Source: Reticulitermes speratus (Eukaryota; Arthropoda; Insecta; Blattodea; Rhinotermitidae). From it: 64,000 nt of DNA. Below are positions 12,730 through 26,700 of the stretch, in pieces. The stretch is from assembly GCA_021186555.1 (NCBI GenBank), contig JAJKFL010000237.1, positions 186,001 through 250,000 on the forward strand. Reading direction: 5' to 3'. Numbering within the stretch: the stretch's first letter is position 1; every line of letters begins with the position of its first letter. The notes beneath the pieces are model-generated. The model was not told where the DNA came from and ran no database searches. It saw only the letters and a list, made by a program, of their open reading frames with translations. The position numbers and the translations under genes were made by a program.

Positions 12730-12852
12730 AGTGCTTTGGAAGAGTTTGCTGCTTCCACATTCATGATATAAGTAATCATTTTCTTGAATTACTTTGACCC
12801 TGATGATGTAGGCACAGTCTACTGTGATGAGATCATGGGCTGGATGACTGAG
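12730..12852 (+). pseudogene. Possible EF-hand remnant
   Basis: One plus-strand frame reads LNYFDPDDVGTVYCDEIMGW. The 12 codons at 12796-12831 give D1, D3, G6, V8 and E12 of a canonical EF-hand calcium-binding loop. An in-frame stop lies about 10 residues upstream and another soon after, so it is at best a relic or an exon with unseen splice sites. Chance similarity is possible. Confidence 0.3.
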
Positions 12853-13186
12853 GGGTCATAGTTCAGTTGGGCCTGCTTTCCAATGTGAGACACACCGAGC
12901 CCCATCTTCAATAGGTGCTGGGGGACTTGCCCCAGGGTTAGAGGTGTCAGGGCATAAGCTGACCACTCAACTTCCTGTAGTAATGAAGTTCTGAATTAGT
13001 GGAACTATACCTCAAGTTCCCCATGTGCCTTCATGACATGCAGAGAGACTCCTTTACCTATAGGCTGGGGCTGCATGCTGCTCTGAAACTTAAGTAAAGT
13101 TTTACCAATCAACTCAGTGTAACATACCGGAAGACTTGAATCTTCATCAACACTGTTGTAAGAACCACAGATTGTGCAAAAGAAAT
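12853..13186. other. Unassigned stretch before the 122-bp array
   Basis: No gene or repeat recognised. The minus-strand 63-codon frame at 13005-13196 has no recognisable motif. Confidence 0.4.
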
Positions 13187-13676
13187 CATTGTGCATGCAG
13201 ATAATTGTTAGCAGTTCGTTAAACTGTGTACTTGCAAGGCAGTGTACAGAGGTGCAGCAATACTGTTGTTGGTCGTTATGAAGTGCCTGTTGTTACTGTC
13301 ACCACTTTCATTGTGCATGCAGATAATTGTTAGCAGTTCGTTAAACTGTGTACTTGCAAGGCAGTGTACAGAGGTGCAGCAATACTGTTGTTGGTCGTTA
13401 TGAAGTGCCTGTTGTTACTGCCACCACTTTCATTGTGCATGCAGATAATTGTTAGCAGTTCGTTAAGCTGTGTACTTGCAAGGCAGTGTACAGAGGTGCA
13501 GCAATACTGTTGTTGGTCGTTATGAAGTGCCTGTTGTTACTGCCACCACTTTCATTGTGCATGCAGATAATTGTTAGCAGTTCGTTAAACTGTGTACTTG
13601 CAAGGCAGTGTACAGAGGTGCAGCAATACTGTTGTTGGTCGTTATGAAGTGCCTGTTGTTACTGCCACCACTTTCA
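13187..13676. repeat. Tandem repeat, 122-bp unit, 4 copies
   Basis: Four nearly identical units beginning cattgtgcatgcagataatt, period 122 bp. Confidence 0.95.
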
Positions 13677-13771
13677 TACATAGCAGCCATTAATTAATAT
13701 ATTTATATCAGGGATGTCTTTCAGTGGCCATGTTTACAATATGGCAAATGAGTAGTGACAGGAACACAGTA

Positions 13772-14111
13772 CAGGGTGGACAAGAAAGCACTGTACATCC
13801 ACCATCTGACCGTGTCGATCTGCATGTGAACGCTGACGCCATGGTCATTGTACCATGTCGCACAGCATATGCATGCTGATCCACACGGTAAGTATGTAGC
13901 AGTACGGTGACATACTGGCCATACTCTAAAGTGACAGCAAGAAAAATGTTCGTTCACATTGTGCACGTGTTTGGTGAACCTCAGACACAGTAGGCAGTAA
14001 CGAGACACTGTTGCCAATAAAAGAAAGCAATAAATTGTAAGCTAACATGCAGGAACAGCGTCCTACTCATGCAGTTAATACTTGTTCAGGCAGACGCCCC
14101 CACCCTGTATA
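13772..14111. mobile_element. Candidate small inverted-repeat element (MITE-like), about 340 bp
   Basis: A perfect 10-bp terminal inverted repeat, tacagggtgg at 13772 and its complement ending near 14111, brackets a non-coding segment. No target duplication was confirmed and no transposase is present. A 98-codon minus-strand frame overlaps but has no known motif. Confidence 0.35.
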
Positions 14112-16674
14112 ATCAGATCATTTATTACTACGCTCAGAAATCTGTCATGTTTTGCACAATGTGTGGCTTTGATCAAACAGCTTTATTGAAATTACCAACA
14201 CACTTTTTTCACTGAATGTTACCAACTACCAGACATACACTTTTTAATGTTGAAATTAGTGTCATACGCAGTGCATATCTGTGCTAGTCTAGCGGACGTG
14301 TGTTTGGCAATTACGATAATTGTCTGTCTGTCTGTTGTCTGTAAAGTGTTGCTGTTTGTCATCGTTACAAGAACTGTAATTTAAATATTCTGTTATGTTA
14401 AAATTGGCTGTATGGTTATAATTAGCGCTATTATTTGGTAGTTCAACAGCGCATATTGAAACGTTTTAAAAACACGTTACATATATCCTGATTTTTTTTG
14501 GGGGGGGGGCATTTATGAATTGCTTATAATAAATGAACAGAATGTGTGCCTGTTTGATATGTGTGATACACACCCCTGAATTTCCCCACGCACTCCTAAA
14601 TCCTATATTTCCTCAGTCACCATCATACTGTTTGTGTTCACTCTACACTTCTACAGTGTGTTGCTTCTCATCGTGCTGTCCCGTCTTTGTTCCTTGCTGA
14701 AGCTGCTGATTGTGTTGTAATGTTTGCTTTCTGTTATTACACTTGTGCAGTTTGTGTTACAGGGTCCTGTTTTGTGAGTGCATTCTGTACAGCAGTGAAC
14801 CTTTCTTGTAGTTCAGTACGTTACAGTTTTACTGTGCATATGCTCTGTCTCCCAATGTGTTTCCTTAGTACGAATGCTGTTGCCTGAAATGTTAACGTTA
14901 GCACAGTTGAGAGATCATCTTGTGTGCCAAACACACAGCATGCCCACAGTAAAAGTGTAACACAATAACGTATATGAATCATTGACCTCAATAAACAGTA
15001 CATTCAGACAGCAGGCCCCATAACAGGAACTGTGTATGTAGTCATGTTGGATATCAGAAGTTACGCCACCGTCAGCGGCTTCAACAGAGTACAGGGGTGG
15101 GGATAGCAGAGTGAGAGGCAACAGCCTGCAGACCGATAGGTGTGAAGGGGTTAATTGGTGTTGCTGTGTCTGTTGTAAGAAGGGAAGTGTTACGGATAGA
15201 GCGAGAAGAGTGAACATAACGAACATGCAGAAAACATGAAGGAGCCACCGCAGACAGATCTGTAGCAAGACACAAGTGCTGTTAGTAGTGACAACAGTGT
15301 AGACCGAGTGAAGTAGAGGGAACGTGACGTAATTAAACGGTGTGAAACTGGGGCAAGTTCAAAACGACAGTGTACTGAATGGAGTAGAATGTAACTTTGT
15401 AAGACACGTCTAAAATGACCAGCGATGACCCAGGGGCACTGGTGATGACACAGATATAGGCATTGAAATGCGTGTGTAAAAAATCAGGGCTATGACGTTG
15501 CAACTTTGACAATACCTACATTATTCAAAGCCACAAAGCATGCACACAGAACAACATTTTTGGGATGTTGAGCATAAATATTTGAAGTCATATTATGGCT
15601 TTTGCATAGGAGTTGGGAATTCCTAAAATGTTAGAATTTTAGAAAAATTTGCTGATCTTCATGACGCTCAGTGTCTGCACTTTGCTTGTGATTTGGAAAT
15701 GTCTGAACTGGACAAAACTGACCTAAGTGAATGTAGTGTTTATTGAGAAGTGCGTAAAGTAAAGTAACGTACTGTCATCTGCACCAAATTAAGTCTGACC
15801 AAGTACTGACTAGTGACTTACCATTTGCCAATAGTGTGACAGTTAACTCTAGTTATACAACTTTGCACACAACATGTACGGCATATTGACTGGTAACATT
15901 TGATATGTTTGACATATTAATTAAATATTTAAATAGTTTTCACCTTGTAACATTTACAGTCAATATACCTGACAATAACCAAATGTCTATATATACAGAT
16001 ACATGTAATATGAAGTGGCATATAAGATACAAGACAAACTCAGTACAGTTTTGATACAAGGTTGCACAATGTATAATGCATGATATTGAGCGGTGTAAAA
16101 CCTCAGTTGTTTTGTATGTAAACTTGTTAGTATTTCATGGATGGTGGTCATTTGATGAACAAAACATGTCGGAGTTGAAACGTGGACATTTGGTAACCAA
16201 GTGTGTACTTCGAGTTACGTGAATTCAGAAGGAAGATTATCAGTTGTCATGTTAAACTTGTAAATGAGATAATATGTTTTTACAGCAGTGGGTCGCACAG
16301 GTTGGCATATTGATGGTTATTCCAGCCAGCGCCTTTTGCTTACTCCCTTTATCACATGGTCTGTATACCCCTGAAAGGTGACACAGTGTTTACACCTCTT
16401 AATGGAGTTATTGAGAATCTGCAAAGAGAAACGAATGGGAAAGACTGTGGATGATCAGTGATCGACGAACTGGACCGATTTACCTTTGATATATCCACAT
16501 ACTATTAAACAAAATTAGGTGAACTTCTAAATGGAAATTTTGTTTGTAGCATTGTATTGTTTCTTGTGTGTTCACAGTTTTTGAACCATTGCAGTTAAAC
16601 GGTTTTTGAAACTTACAAGGAATGTGCAATAGATAAGGTTGCATAGGTCCTGAGAACCAATGACAAATTATTAA
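14112..16674. other. Intergenic DNA with no supported gene
   Basis: About 2.5 kb of AT-rich single-copy-looking sequence. It has a T8/G10 run near 14492-14510. Frames at 14687-15275 overlap on both strands and lack domains. Confidence 0.5.
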
Positions 16675-17083
16675 AACTTCTAATGTAGTTCAATTATTCC
16701 ACCGAAGTCTCATCATATTTCAACATAGACCCCAAGCATGTTCATTCATTTGCCCCATCTTGGCACAAGTTTAGAAATTCTGTCACGATGTAAATAGGCC
16801 CTCGACAGTAGACGAGGCATGTGCAACATTTGACTGCTTAAACGAAGCAAGCTGTAATGCAGTTTGGGCCACTGAAGCAATAACTTGGCAGGTCACTGAT
16901 TGCAAGATAATGGGGAAGTGAAAATGTCTCTTTATGAATAGTTGTGAATTCTAGGGCCTGATTTCTGTTGTGACACAATTTTTAAACTGGTTCCAAGGTG
17001 GGAGAGATGCATCAGTGTGCTTGGGAATTGTGCTAAAATGTACTGATACTTCAGTTGAATAAATGAGCTACATTTAATGTTGT
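16675..17083. mobile_element. Palindromic element with mariner-like transposase tails in both arms
   Basis: Arms at 16675-16786 and 16970-17083 are inverted copies of one another, about 70% identical over about 112 bp. Each arm, read outward, gives a diverged peptide with the pattern (S/F)KLVPRW(G/E)(K/R), resembling the C-terminus of mariner/Tc1-type transposases (RW.K.I...G.Y). The arms are tail-outward. It is old, with stops in both arms, and no full transposase is present. Family assignment by motif is tentative. Confidence 0.45.
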
Positions 17084-17487
17084 AATAAAGTGTCATTTAA
17101 CTGTTATGATGTAGGGAATCTTGGCTGTTGAACATCACTTATACAGTTGTAAGACGTCTGTCGTTGATGTAGTGTCTTGAATCTGTGTGAGTAATCAAAA
17201 CTAGGTTTGAGTTTTATACATTGGAAGTATTCTGGACATCATTCACACACAACAGTCCAAATCACTGCTGCATTTACAATTGTAACATTCGTGTTTAAAA
17301 CGTGACTTTTAGAAGATCTTACGGTTAATATTTAAATTCTTGCATTTCGTTTTGTGTTGCAAAAAGTTAAACTAAATGAAATCCTTCTGCCATATACGGC
17401 ATATTTGTGCTTGAATGTGTGCTGAGAGGGAGAATTGAATTGTAGGATGCATTGATATATGTGACATGAAATGTGCCTCTGACAGAC

Positions 17488-17516
17488 CTGAAGATGGTCC
17501 GGGGAACGGACGAAAC
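17488..17516 (+). ncRNA. Degenerate hammerhead-like core of Penelope type
   Basis: Reads ctgaaga, a 5-bp stem gtccg/cggac with loop gggaa, then gaaacatgt. This matches the layout of hammerhead cores known from Penelope-like elements, except CTGAAGA instead of CTGATGA, so catalysis is unlikely. It directly precedes the 22-bp array. Confidence 0.4.
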
Positions 17517-17522
17517 ATGTAG

Positions 17523-20500
17523 TGTGATGTGTATATGTACGTATATATGTATATGTACGTATATAAATATGTATATGTACGTATATAAATATGTAAATGT
17601 ACGTACATAAATATGTATATGTACGTATATAAATATGTAAATGTACGTACATAAATATGTATATGTACGTATATAAATATGTAAATGTACGTACATAAAT
17701 ATGTATATGTGCGTATATAAATATGTAAATGTACGTACATAAATATGTATATGTACGTATATAAATATGTAAATGTACGTACATAAATATGTATATGTAC
17801 GTATATAAATATGTAAATGTACGTACATAAATATGTATATGTACGTATATAAATATGTAAATGTACGTACATAAATATGTATATGTGCGTATATAAATAT
17901 GTATTATGTATGTATAAAAATATGTATATGTACATATATAAATATGTATATGTACGTATATAAATATGTATATGTACGTATATAAATATGTATATGTACG
18001 TATAAAAATATGTATATGTACGTATATAAATATGTATATGTACGTATATAAATATGGATATGTACGTATATAAATATGTATATGTATGTATATAAATATG
18101 TATATGTACATATATAAATATGTATATGTACGTATATAAATATGTATATGTACGTATATAAATATGTATATGTACGTATAAAAATATGTATATGTACGTA
18201 TATAAATATGAATATGTACGTATATAAATATGTATATGTACATATATAAATATGTATATGTACGTATATAAATTATGTATATGCATGTATATAAATATAT
18301 ATATGTACACATATAAATATGTATGTGTACATATATAAATATGTATATGTACGTATATAAATATGTATATGTACGTATATAAATATGTATATGTACGTAT
18401 ATAAATATGTATATGTACGTTATATAAATATATATATGTACGTATATATAAAAATGTATATGTACGTATATAAATATGTATATGTACGTATATAAATATG
18501 TATATGTACATATATAAATATGTATATGTACGTATATAAATATGCATATGTACGTATATAAATATTTATATGTACGTATATAAATATTATATGTACATAT
18601 ATAAATATGTATATGTACATATATAAATATGTATATGTACGTATATAAATATGCATATGTACGTATATAAAATGTATATGTACGTATATAAATATGTATA
18701 TGTACTATATAAATATATAATGTACGTATATATAAAAATGTATATGTACGTATATAAATAGTATATGTACGTATATAAAATGTATATGTACATATATAAA
18801 TATGTATATGTACTATAAAATATATATGTACGTATATAAATATGTATATGTACGTATATAAATATGTATATGTACATATATAAATATGTATATGTACATA
18901 TATAAATATGTTATATACGTATATAAATATGTATATGTACGTATATAAAATATATATGTAGTATATATAAAAATGTATATGTACGTATATAAATATGTAT
19001 ATGTACGTATATAAATATTATATGTACGTATATAAAATGTATATGTACGTATATAAATATGTATATGTACGTATATAAATATGTATATGTACATATATAA
19101 ATATGTATATGTACGTATTAAATATGCATATGTACGTATATAAATATGTATATGTACGTAATAAATAGTATATGTACATATATAAATATGTATATGTACA
19201 TATATAAATATGTATATGTACATATATAAATATGTATATGTAGTATATAAATATGATATGTACGTAATAAATATGTAATGTACGTATATAAATGTATATA
19301 TGTACGTATATATAAAAATGTATATGTACGTATATAAATATGTATATGTACGTAATAAATATATATATGTACGTATATATAAAAATGTATATGTACGTAT
19401 ATAATATTATATGTACGTATATAAATATATATGTACGTATATAATATGCATGTACGTTATAAATATGTATATGTACGTATATAAATATGTATATGTACTT
19501 ATATAAATATTATATGTACGTATATATAAATATGTATATTACGTATATAAATATATATATGTACTATATAAAAATGTATATGTACGTATATAATATTATA
19601 TGTAGTAATAATAAATATATTATGTACGTATATAAATATTATATGTACGTATATAAATATGCATATGTACGTATATAAATATGTATATGTACGTATATAA
19701 ATATATATATGTACGTATATATAAATATGTATAGTACGTATATAAATATTATATGTACGTATATATGAATATTATATGTACGTATATAAATATGCATATG
19801 TACGTATATAAATATGTATATGTACGTATATGAATATGTATATGTACATATATAAATATGTATATGTACATATATAAATATGTATATGTACGTAATAAAT
19901 AGATATGTACGTATAAATAATATGTACGTATATATAAAATGTATATGTACGTATATAAATATGTATATGTACGTATATAAATATATATATGTACGTATAT
20001 ATAAAATGTATATGTACGTATATAAATATGTATATGTACGTATATAAATATATATATGTAGATATATAAATATGTATATGTACGTATATAAATATGATAT
20101 GTACGTATATAAATATGTATATGTACATAATAAATATGTATATGTACATTATAAATATGTATATGTACATATATAAATATGTATATGTACGTATATAAAT
20201 ATGATATGTACTATATAAATATGTATATGTACGTATATAAATATATATATGTACGTATATAAAAATGTATATGTACGTATATAAATATGTATATGTACGT
20301 ATATAAATATATATATGTACGTATATATAAAATGTATATGTACGTATATAAGTATGTATATGTACGTATATAAATATATATATGTACGTATATATAAAAA
20401 TGTATATGTACGTATATAAATATGTTATGTACGTATATAAATAGTATATACATATATAAATATTATGTACGTATATAAATTATATGTACGTATTAAATAT

Positions 20501-20889
20501 GTATATGTACGTATATAAATATGTATATGTACTATATAAATATGTATATGTACATATATAAATATGTATATGTACGTATATAAATATGCATATGTACGTA
20601 TATAAATATGTATATGTACGTATTAAATATGTATATGTACTATATAAATATGTATATGTACGTATATAAATATGTATATGTACGTATATAAATATGTATA
20701 TGTACGTATATAAATATGTATATGTACATATATAAATATGTATATGTACGTATATAAATATGCATATGTACGTATATAAATATGTATATGTACGTATATA
20801 AATATGTATATGTACATATATAAATATGTATATGTACATATATAAATATGTATATGTACGTATATAAATATGTATATGTACGTATATAA
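17523..20889. repeat. AT-rich satellite array, 22-bp unit, about 150 copies
   Basis: Unit gtatatgtacgtatataaat plus at. The left part (about 17540-17890) alternates two variants as a 44-bp dimer (tatatgtacgtatataaat / taaatgtacgtacataaat). The unit lacks stop codons in all minus-strand frames, so very long minus-strand frames (up to 391 codons of IYIFIYVHI type) arise without being genes. From about 18700 to 20500 single-base deletions become very common, while both ends of the array are clean. Confidence 0.95.
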
Positions 20890-21345
20890 ATCACTCCCAC
20901 TGATAGACACTCCTCAGTAGACATAAGCAGTTTATACGGACATGTTTACTTGTTAAATACAACTTACACACTCTTGAGATATGCTATCGTTATAAATAAA
21001 TATCAGACTCTCACGTGACTCAGTTTACCCTACACAGTCTTACCATTGCCTGCTCTATATGGAGCTCAAGCTTTTGTAATGTTCACAAAAGCCAATCACT
21101 GGACCTTATTCAGAGCCAGCTGAGTCCAGTATAGATACCATATCTGTCATAAAATTACTTTGCTTTATCCTCCTGAATATTTCAGCATTTTTCCCCTTTA
21201 AGATTTCCTACCAAAAGTGTGTTACACCGTACACCATTTGTGCATGTCTCAGATCTCTGCTACATCCTTGGTGACGTCACACGATTTTGGCACCATAAAA
21301 AAAGAACTTTATTGTAGCAATGTTTTGTATACAGAGGTAGCCAAA
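20890..21345. other. Spacer between two arrays, no gene recognised
   Basis: Unique-looking sequence. Nothing coding recognised on either strand. Confidence 0.5.
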
Positions 21346-22520
21346 GTCACTGTGCACTGAGCAACAAGGTGCTGCACTGTGCTGACAGTGGGGAAGTCAC
21401 ACACATGAAACACTTTAGGTGACACACGTGACCTCAGTCACTGTGCACTGAGCAACAAGCTGCTGCACTGTGCTGACAGTGTGAAGTCACACACATGAAA
21501 CACTTTAGGTGTCACACGTGACCTCAGTCACTGTGCACTGAGCAACAAGCTGCTGCACTGTGCTGACAGTGTGAAGTCACACACATGTAACACTTTAGGT
21601 GACACACGTGACCTCAGTCACTGTGCACTGAGCAACAAGCTGCTGCACTGTGCTGACAGTGTGAAGTCACACACATGAAACACTTTAGGTGACACACGTG
21701 ACCTCAGTCACTGTGCACTGAGCAAAAAGGTGCTGCACTGTGCTGACAGTGTGAAGTCACACATATGAAACACTTTAGGTGACACACGTGACCTCAGTCA
21801 CTGTGCACAGAGCAACAAGCTGCTGCACTGTGCTGACAGTGTGAAGTCACACACATGAAACACTTTAGGTGACACACGTGACCTCAGTCACTGTGCACTG
21901 AGCAAAAAGGTGCTGCACTGTGCTGACAGTGTGAAGTCACACACATGAAACACTTTAGGTGACACACGTGACCTCAGTCACAGTGCACTGAGCAACAAGA
22001 TGCTGCAATGTGCTGACAGTGTGAAGTCACACATATGAAACACTTTAGGTAACACACGTGACCTCAGTCACTGTGCACTGAGCAACAAGTTGCTGCACTG
22101 TGCTGACAGTGTGAAGTCACACACATGAAACACTTTAGGTGACACACGTGACCTCAGTCACAGTGCACTGAGCAACAAGATGCTGCAATGTGCTGACAGT
22201 GTGAAGTCACACATATGAAACACTTTAGGTGACACACGTGACCTCAGTCACTGTGCACTGAGCAACAAGTTGCTGCACTGTGCTGACAGTGTGAAGACAC
22301 ACATGAAACACTTTAGGTGACATACGTGACCTCAGTCACTGTGCACTGAGCAACAAGCTGCTGCACTGTGCTGACAGTGTGAAGTCACACACTTGAAACA
22401 CTTTAGGTGACACACGTGACCTCAGTCACTGTGCACTGAGCAACAAAGTACTGCACTGTGCTGACAGTGTGAAGTCACACACATGAAACACTTTAGGTGA
22501 CACACGTTACCTCAGTCACG
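21346..22520. repeat. Satellite array, 90-bp unit, 13 copies
   Basis: Unit starts gtcactgtgcactgagcaac; gtgaagtcacacacatgaaa recurs every 90 bp. Two-unit variant blocks (agcaacaagatgctgcaatg) recur, showing recent block duplication. Confidence 0.95.
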
Positions 22521-22876
22521 CAGTCACAAACTCCACACTCTCTGCCCGTTGTGCTGTACATACATTCACTGACACTCCCACTCTAATACAAATCCTACTT
22601 CCAACTCTCGAACAGTCACTTATCGCTCACACTGTATCTCAGACACATATTACCCCAAAACACGCATACTATTCCCAGGCCCATAACCACCATTTTAGGT
22701 CCCTAAACTATGTCGCTACAGCTTCACAACTTCGCGTCTCCGCCATGTTGTTACTACAACCCCAAAAACAGATGCAAACATTTAGAACTTTAAGTGATGA
22801 TATCCATACGGATATCAGACTTGACAACTGTGCAAAATTGTGCTGAATAAAGAAAAATTATTTCATTCTCAAAATT

Positions 22877-23791
22877 TAATACTTGATATCAACAGAGAAA
22901 TACAACAGCTTGAACAGGGAAAAACCTACAAGCAATCAATATTGCAGAATATCTGAGCACAAAATATAAAATAGACCGGTTTGTAAATATTGCTAAAAGC
23001 CACGAAATCTATCAACCAAATATGAATTAAACAATTAAAACAGCAGGAGAAGTTGTAGAAGAATTAAAGCAATCAAATGCGACAGAGACACAAAGAGGAA
23101 GGCACACAACACAAAAAGCAATATTAGGAGAGTACTTAAAGAGGAAACTTGGAAGCAAAGTAATGCACAGCAGTATATTAGCAGTACAGACAGACAGACA
23201 GCTTGTTAGTGAAGGAGACATGTTGCTGTGGCTGTAGGGGGGAGATTTGGAGGGAGAAACTGAACGTGAGATTGTAGCAGCACAAGATGGCGTTACAACA
23301 AAATGTCATGCAACGAAAATATTACAAACAGAAACAGATAGCAAATGCAGACTGTCAACATTTTGATGAGACAGTAGAACACATTATATTGGCGTGCCAA
23401 TACTGGCAAAATAACAACACATAGAGAAAAATGACACAGTGTGTGCTCAACTGCACTCTAACATGTGAGCGGAAATAGTGGTAATATTAGACAATGAACA
23501 CTGGTATCAGCATGTACCAAAATTAGTAGCAACAAGTCCTGAAGTTAAGGTAATCATGTTATGGAGTTAACAATTGCAAACCGACTGAACTATCCGTAAC
23601 AATAAACCGGACGTCATAATATTGCGATAATGAAAAATGAACATGTATGTTAACAGATGTTGCAATTTGAGGGGACAGAAATGTGGTCAAGTAAGAAGCC
23701 TAGAAGGTTCTAAAATATAAAAACCTTACAACAGAAAGTCAGCGCATGTGCAATGTAAAAACAGAAGTGATGTCAGTAACAATAGGTGCAA
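22877..23791 (+). pseudogene. LINE polyprotein C-terminal region (broken)
   Basis: Plus-strand translation contains TDRQLVSEGDMLLWL, AAQDGVTTKCHATKILQTE, DSKCRLCQHFDETVEHIILA and LDNEHWYQHVPKLVATSPE, then VTIGATVTILQSLTKYLSN. I recognise this as the region C-terminal to the reverse transcriptase of a LINE common in insects, with a CxxC...H...C zinc-finger-like cluster. Several stops and frame changes separate the pieces. It runs directly into the 74-bp array and its last few codons reappear on the far side at 27268. Confidence 0.75.
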
Positions 23792-26700
23792 CTGTAACCA
23801 TCTTACAATCACTCACAAAATACCTCAGCAACGTACCGTCAAAGCACATCAAGTAACTATAGCTACTGTAACCATCTCACAATCACTCACAAAGTACCTC
23901 AGCAACGTACCGTCAAAGCACATCAAGTAACTACAGCAACTGTAACCATCTCACAATCACTCACAAAGTACCTCAGCAACGTACCGTCAAAGCACATCAA
24001 GTAACTACAGCAACTGTAACCATCTCACAATCACTCACAAAGTACCTCAGCAACGTACCGTCAAAGCACATCAAGTAACTACAGCAACTGTAACCATCTC
24101 ACAATCACTCACAAAGTACCTCAGCAACGTACCGTCAAAGCACATCAAGTAACTACAGCAAATGTAACCATCTCACAATCACTCACAAAGTACCTCAGCA
24201 ACGTACCGTCAAAGCACATCAAGTAACTACAGCAACTGTAACCATCTCACAGTCACTCACAAAGTACCTCAGCAACGTACCGTCAAAGCACATCAAGTAA
24301 CTACGGCAACTGTAACCATCTCACAATCACTCACAAAGTACCTCAGCAACGTACCGTCAAAGCACATCAAGTAACTACAGCAACTGTAACCATCTCACAA
24401 TCACTCACAAAGTACCTCAGCAACGTACCGTCAAAGCACATCAAGTAACTACAGTATATGTAACCATCTCACAGTCACTCACAAAGTTCCTCAGCAACGT
24501 ACCTTCAAAGCACATCAAGTAACTACAGCAACTGTAACCATCTCACAGTCACTCACAAAGTACCTCAGCAACGTACCGTCAAAGCACATCAAGTAACTAC
24601 AGCAACTGTAACCATCTCACAATCACTCACAAAGTACCTCAGCAACGTACCGTCAAAGCACATCAAGTAACTACAGCAACTGTAACCATCTCACAATCAC
24701 TCACAAAGTACCTCAGCAACGTACCGTCAAAGCACATCAAGTAACTACAGCAACTGTAACCATCTCACAATCACTCACAAAGTACCTCAGCAACGTACCG
24801 TCAAAGCACATCAAGTAACTACAGCAATTGTAACCATCTCAAATCACTCACAAAGTACCTCAGCAACGTACCGTCAAAGCACATCAAGTAACTACAGCAA
24901 CTGTAACCATCTCACAATCACTCACAAAGTACCTCAGCAACGTACCTTCAAAGCACATCAAGTAACTACAGCAACTGTAACCATCTCACAGTCACTCACA
25001 AATTACCTCAGCAACGTACCCTCAAAGCACATCAAGTAACTACAGCAACTGTAACCATCTCACAATCACTCACAAAGTACCTCAGCAACGTACCGTCAAA
25101 GCACATCAAGTAACTACAGCAACTGTAACCATCTCACAATCACTCACAAAGTACCTCAGCAACGTACCGTCAAAGCACATCAAGTAACTACAGCAACTGT
25201 AACCATCTCACAATCACTCACAAAGTACCTCAGCAACGTACCGTCAAAGCACATCAAGTAACTACAGCAACTGTAACCATCTCACAATCACTCACAAAGT
25301 ACCTCAGCAACGTACCGTCAAAGCACATCAAGTAACTACAGCAACTGTAACCATCTCACAATCACTCACAAAGTAACTCAGCAACGTACCGTCAAAGCAC
25401 ATCAAGTAACTACAGCAACTGTAACCATCTCACAATCACTCACAAAGTACCTCAGCAACGTACCGTCAAAGCACATCAAGTAACTACAGCAACTGTAACC
25501 ATCTCACAATCACTCACAAAGTACCTCAGCAACGTACCGTCAAAGCACATCAAGTAACTACGGCAAATGTAACCATCTCACAATCACTCACAAAGTACCT
25601 CAGCAACGTACCTTCAAAGCACATCAAGTAACTACAGCAACTATAACCATCTCACAATCACTCACAAAGTACCTCAGCAACGTACCGTCAAAGCATATCA
25701 AGTAACTACAGCAACTGTAACCATCTCACAATCACTCACAAAGTACCTCAGCAACGTACCGTCAAAGCACATCAAGTAACTACAGCAACTGTAACCATCT
25801 CACAATCACTCACAAAGTACCTCAGCAACGTACCGTCAAAGCACATCAAGTAACTACAGCAACTGTAACCATCTCACAATCACTCACAAAGTACCTCAGC
25901 AACGTACCGTCAAAGCACATCAAGTAACTACAGCAACTGTAACCATCTCACAGTCACTCACAAAGTACCTCAGCAACGTACCGTCAAAGCACATCAAGTA
26001 ACTACAGCAACTGTAACCATCTCACAATCACTCACAAAGTACCTCAGCAACGTACCGTCAAAGCACATCAAGTAACTACAGCAATTGTAACCATCTCACA
26101 GTCACTCACAAAGTACCTCAGCAACGTACCGTCAAAGCACATCAAGTAACTACAGCAACTGTAACCATCTCACAATCACTCACAAAGTACCTCAGCAACG
26201 TACCGTCAAAGCACATCAAGTAACTACAGCAACTGTAACCATCTCACAATCACTCACAAAGTACCTCAGCAACGTACCGTCAAAGCACATCAAGTAACTA
26301 CAGCAACTGTAACCATCTCACAGTCACTCACAAAGTACCTCAGCAACGTACCGTCAAAGCACATCAAGTAACTACAGCAACTGTAACCATCTCACAATCA
26401 CTCACAAAGTACCTCAGCAACGTACCGTCAAAGCACATCAAGTAACTACAGCAATTGTAACCATCTCACAGTCACTCACAAAGTACCTCAGCAACGTAAC
26501 CTCAAAGCACATCAAGTAACTACAGCAACTGTAACCATCTCACAATCTCTCACAAAGTACCTCAGCAATGTACCGTCAAAGCACATCAAGTAATTACAGC
26601 AACTGTAACCATCTCACAATCACTCACAAAGTACCTCAGCAACGTACCGTCAAAGCACATCAAGTAACTACAGCAACTGTAACCATCTCACAATCACTCA

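Noticed and set aside
13721-14017. 98-codon minus-strand frame as a gene
   Set aside because: Cys-rich by chance, inside a candidate MITE, no recognisable family.
16140-16190. Hammerhead-like phrase with aaaacatgtcgg
   Set aside because: No stem II can form between the two core boxes.
17332-20924. Long minus-strand frames (up to 391 codons, IYIFIYVHI repeats)
   Set aside because: They are translations of the AT-rich 22-bp satellite in overlapping frames, with no start context, domain or codon signal.
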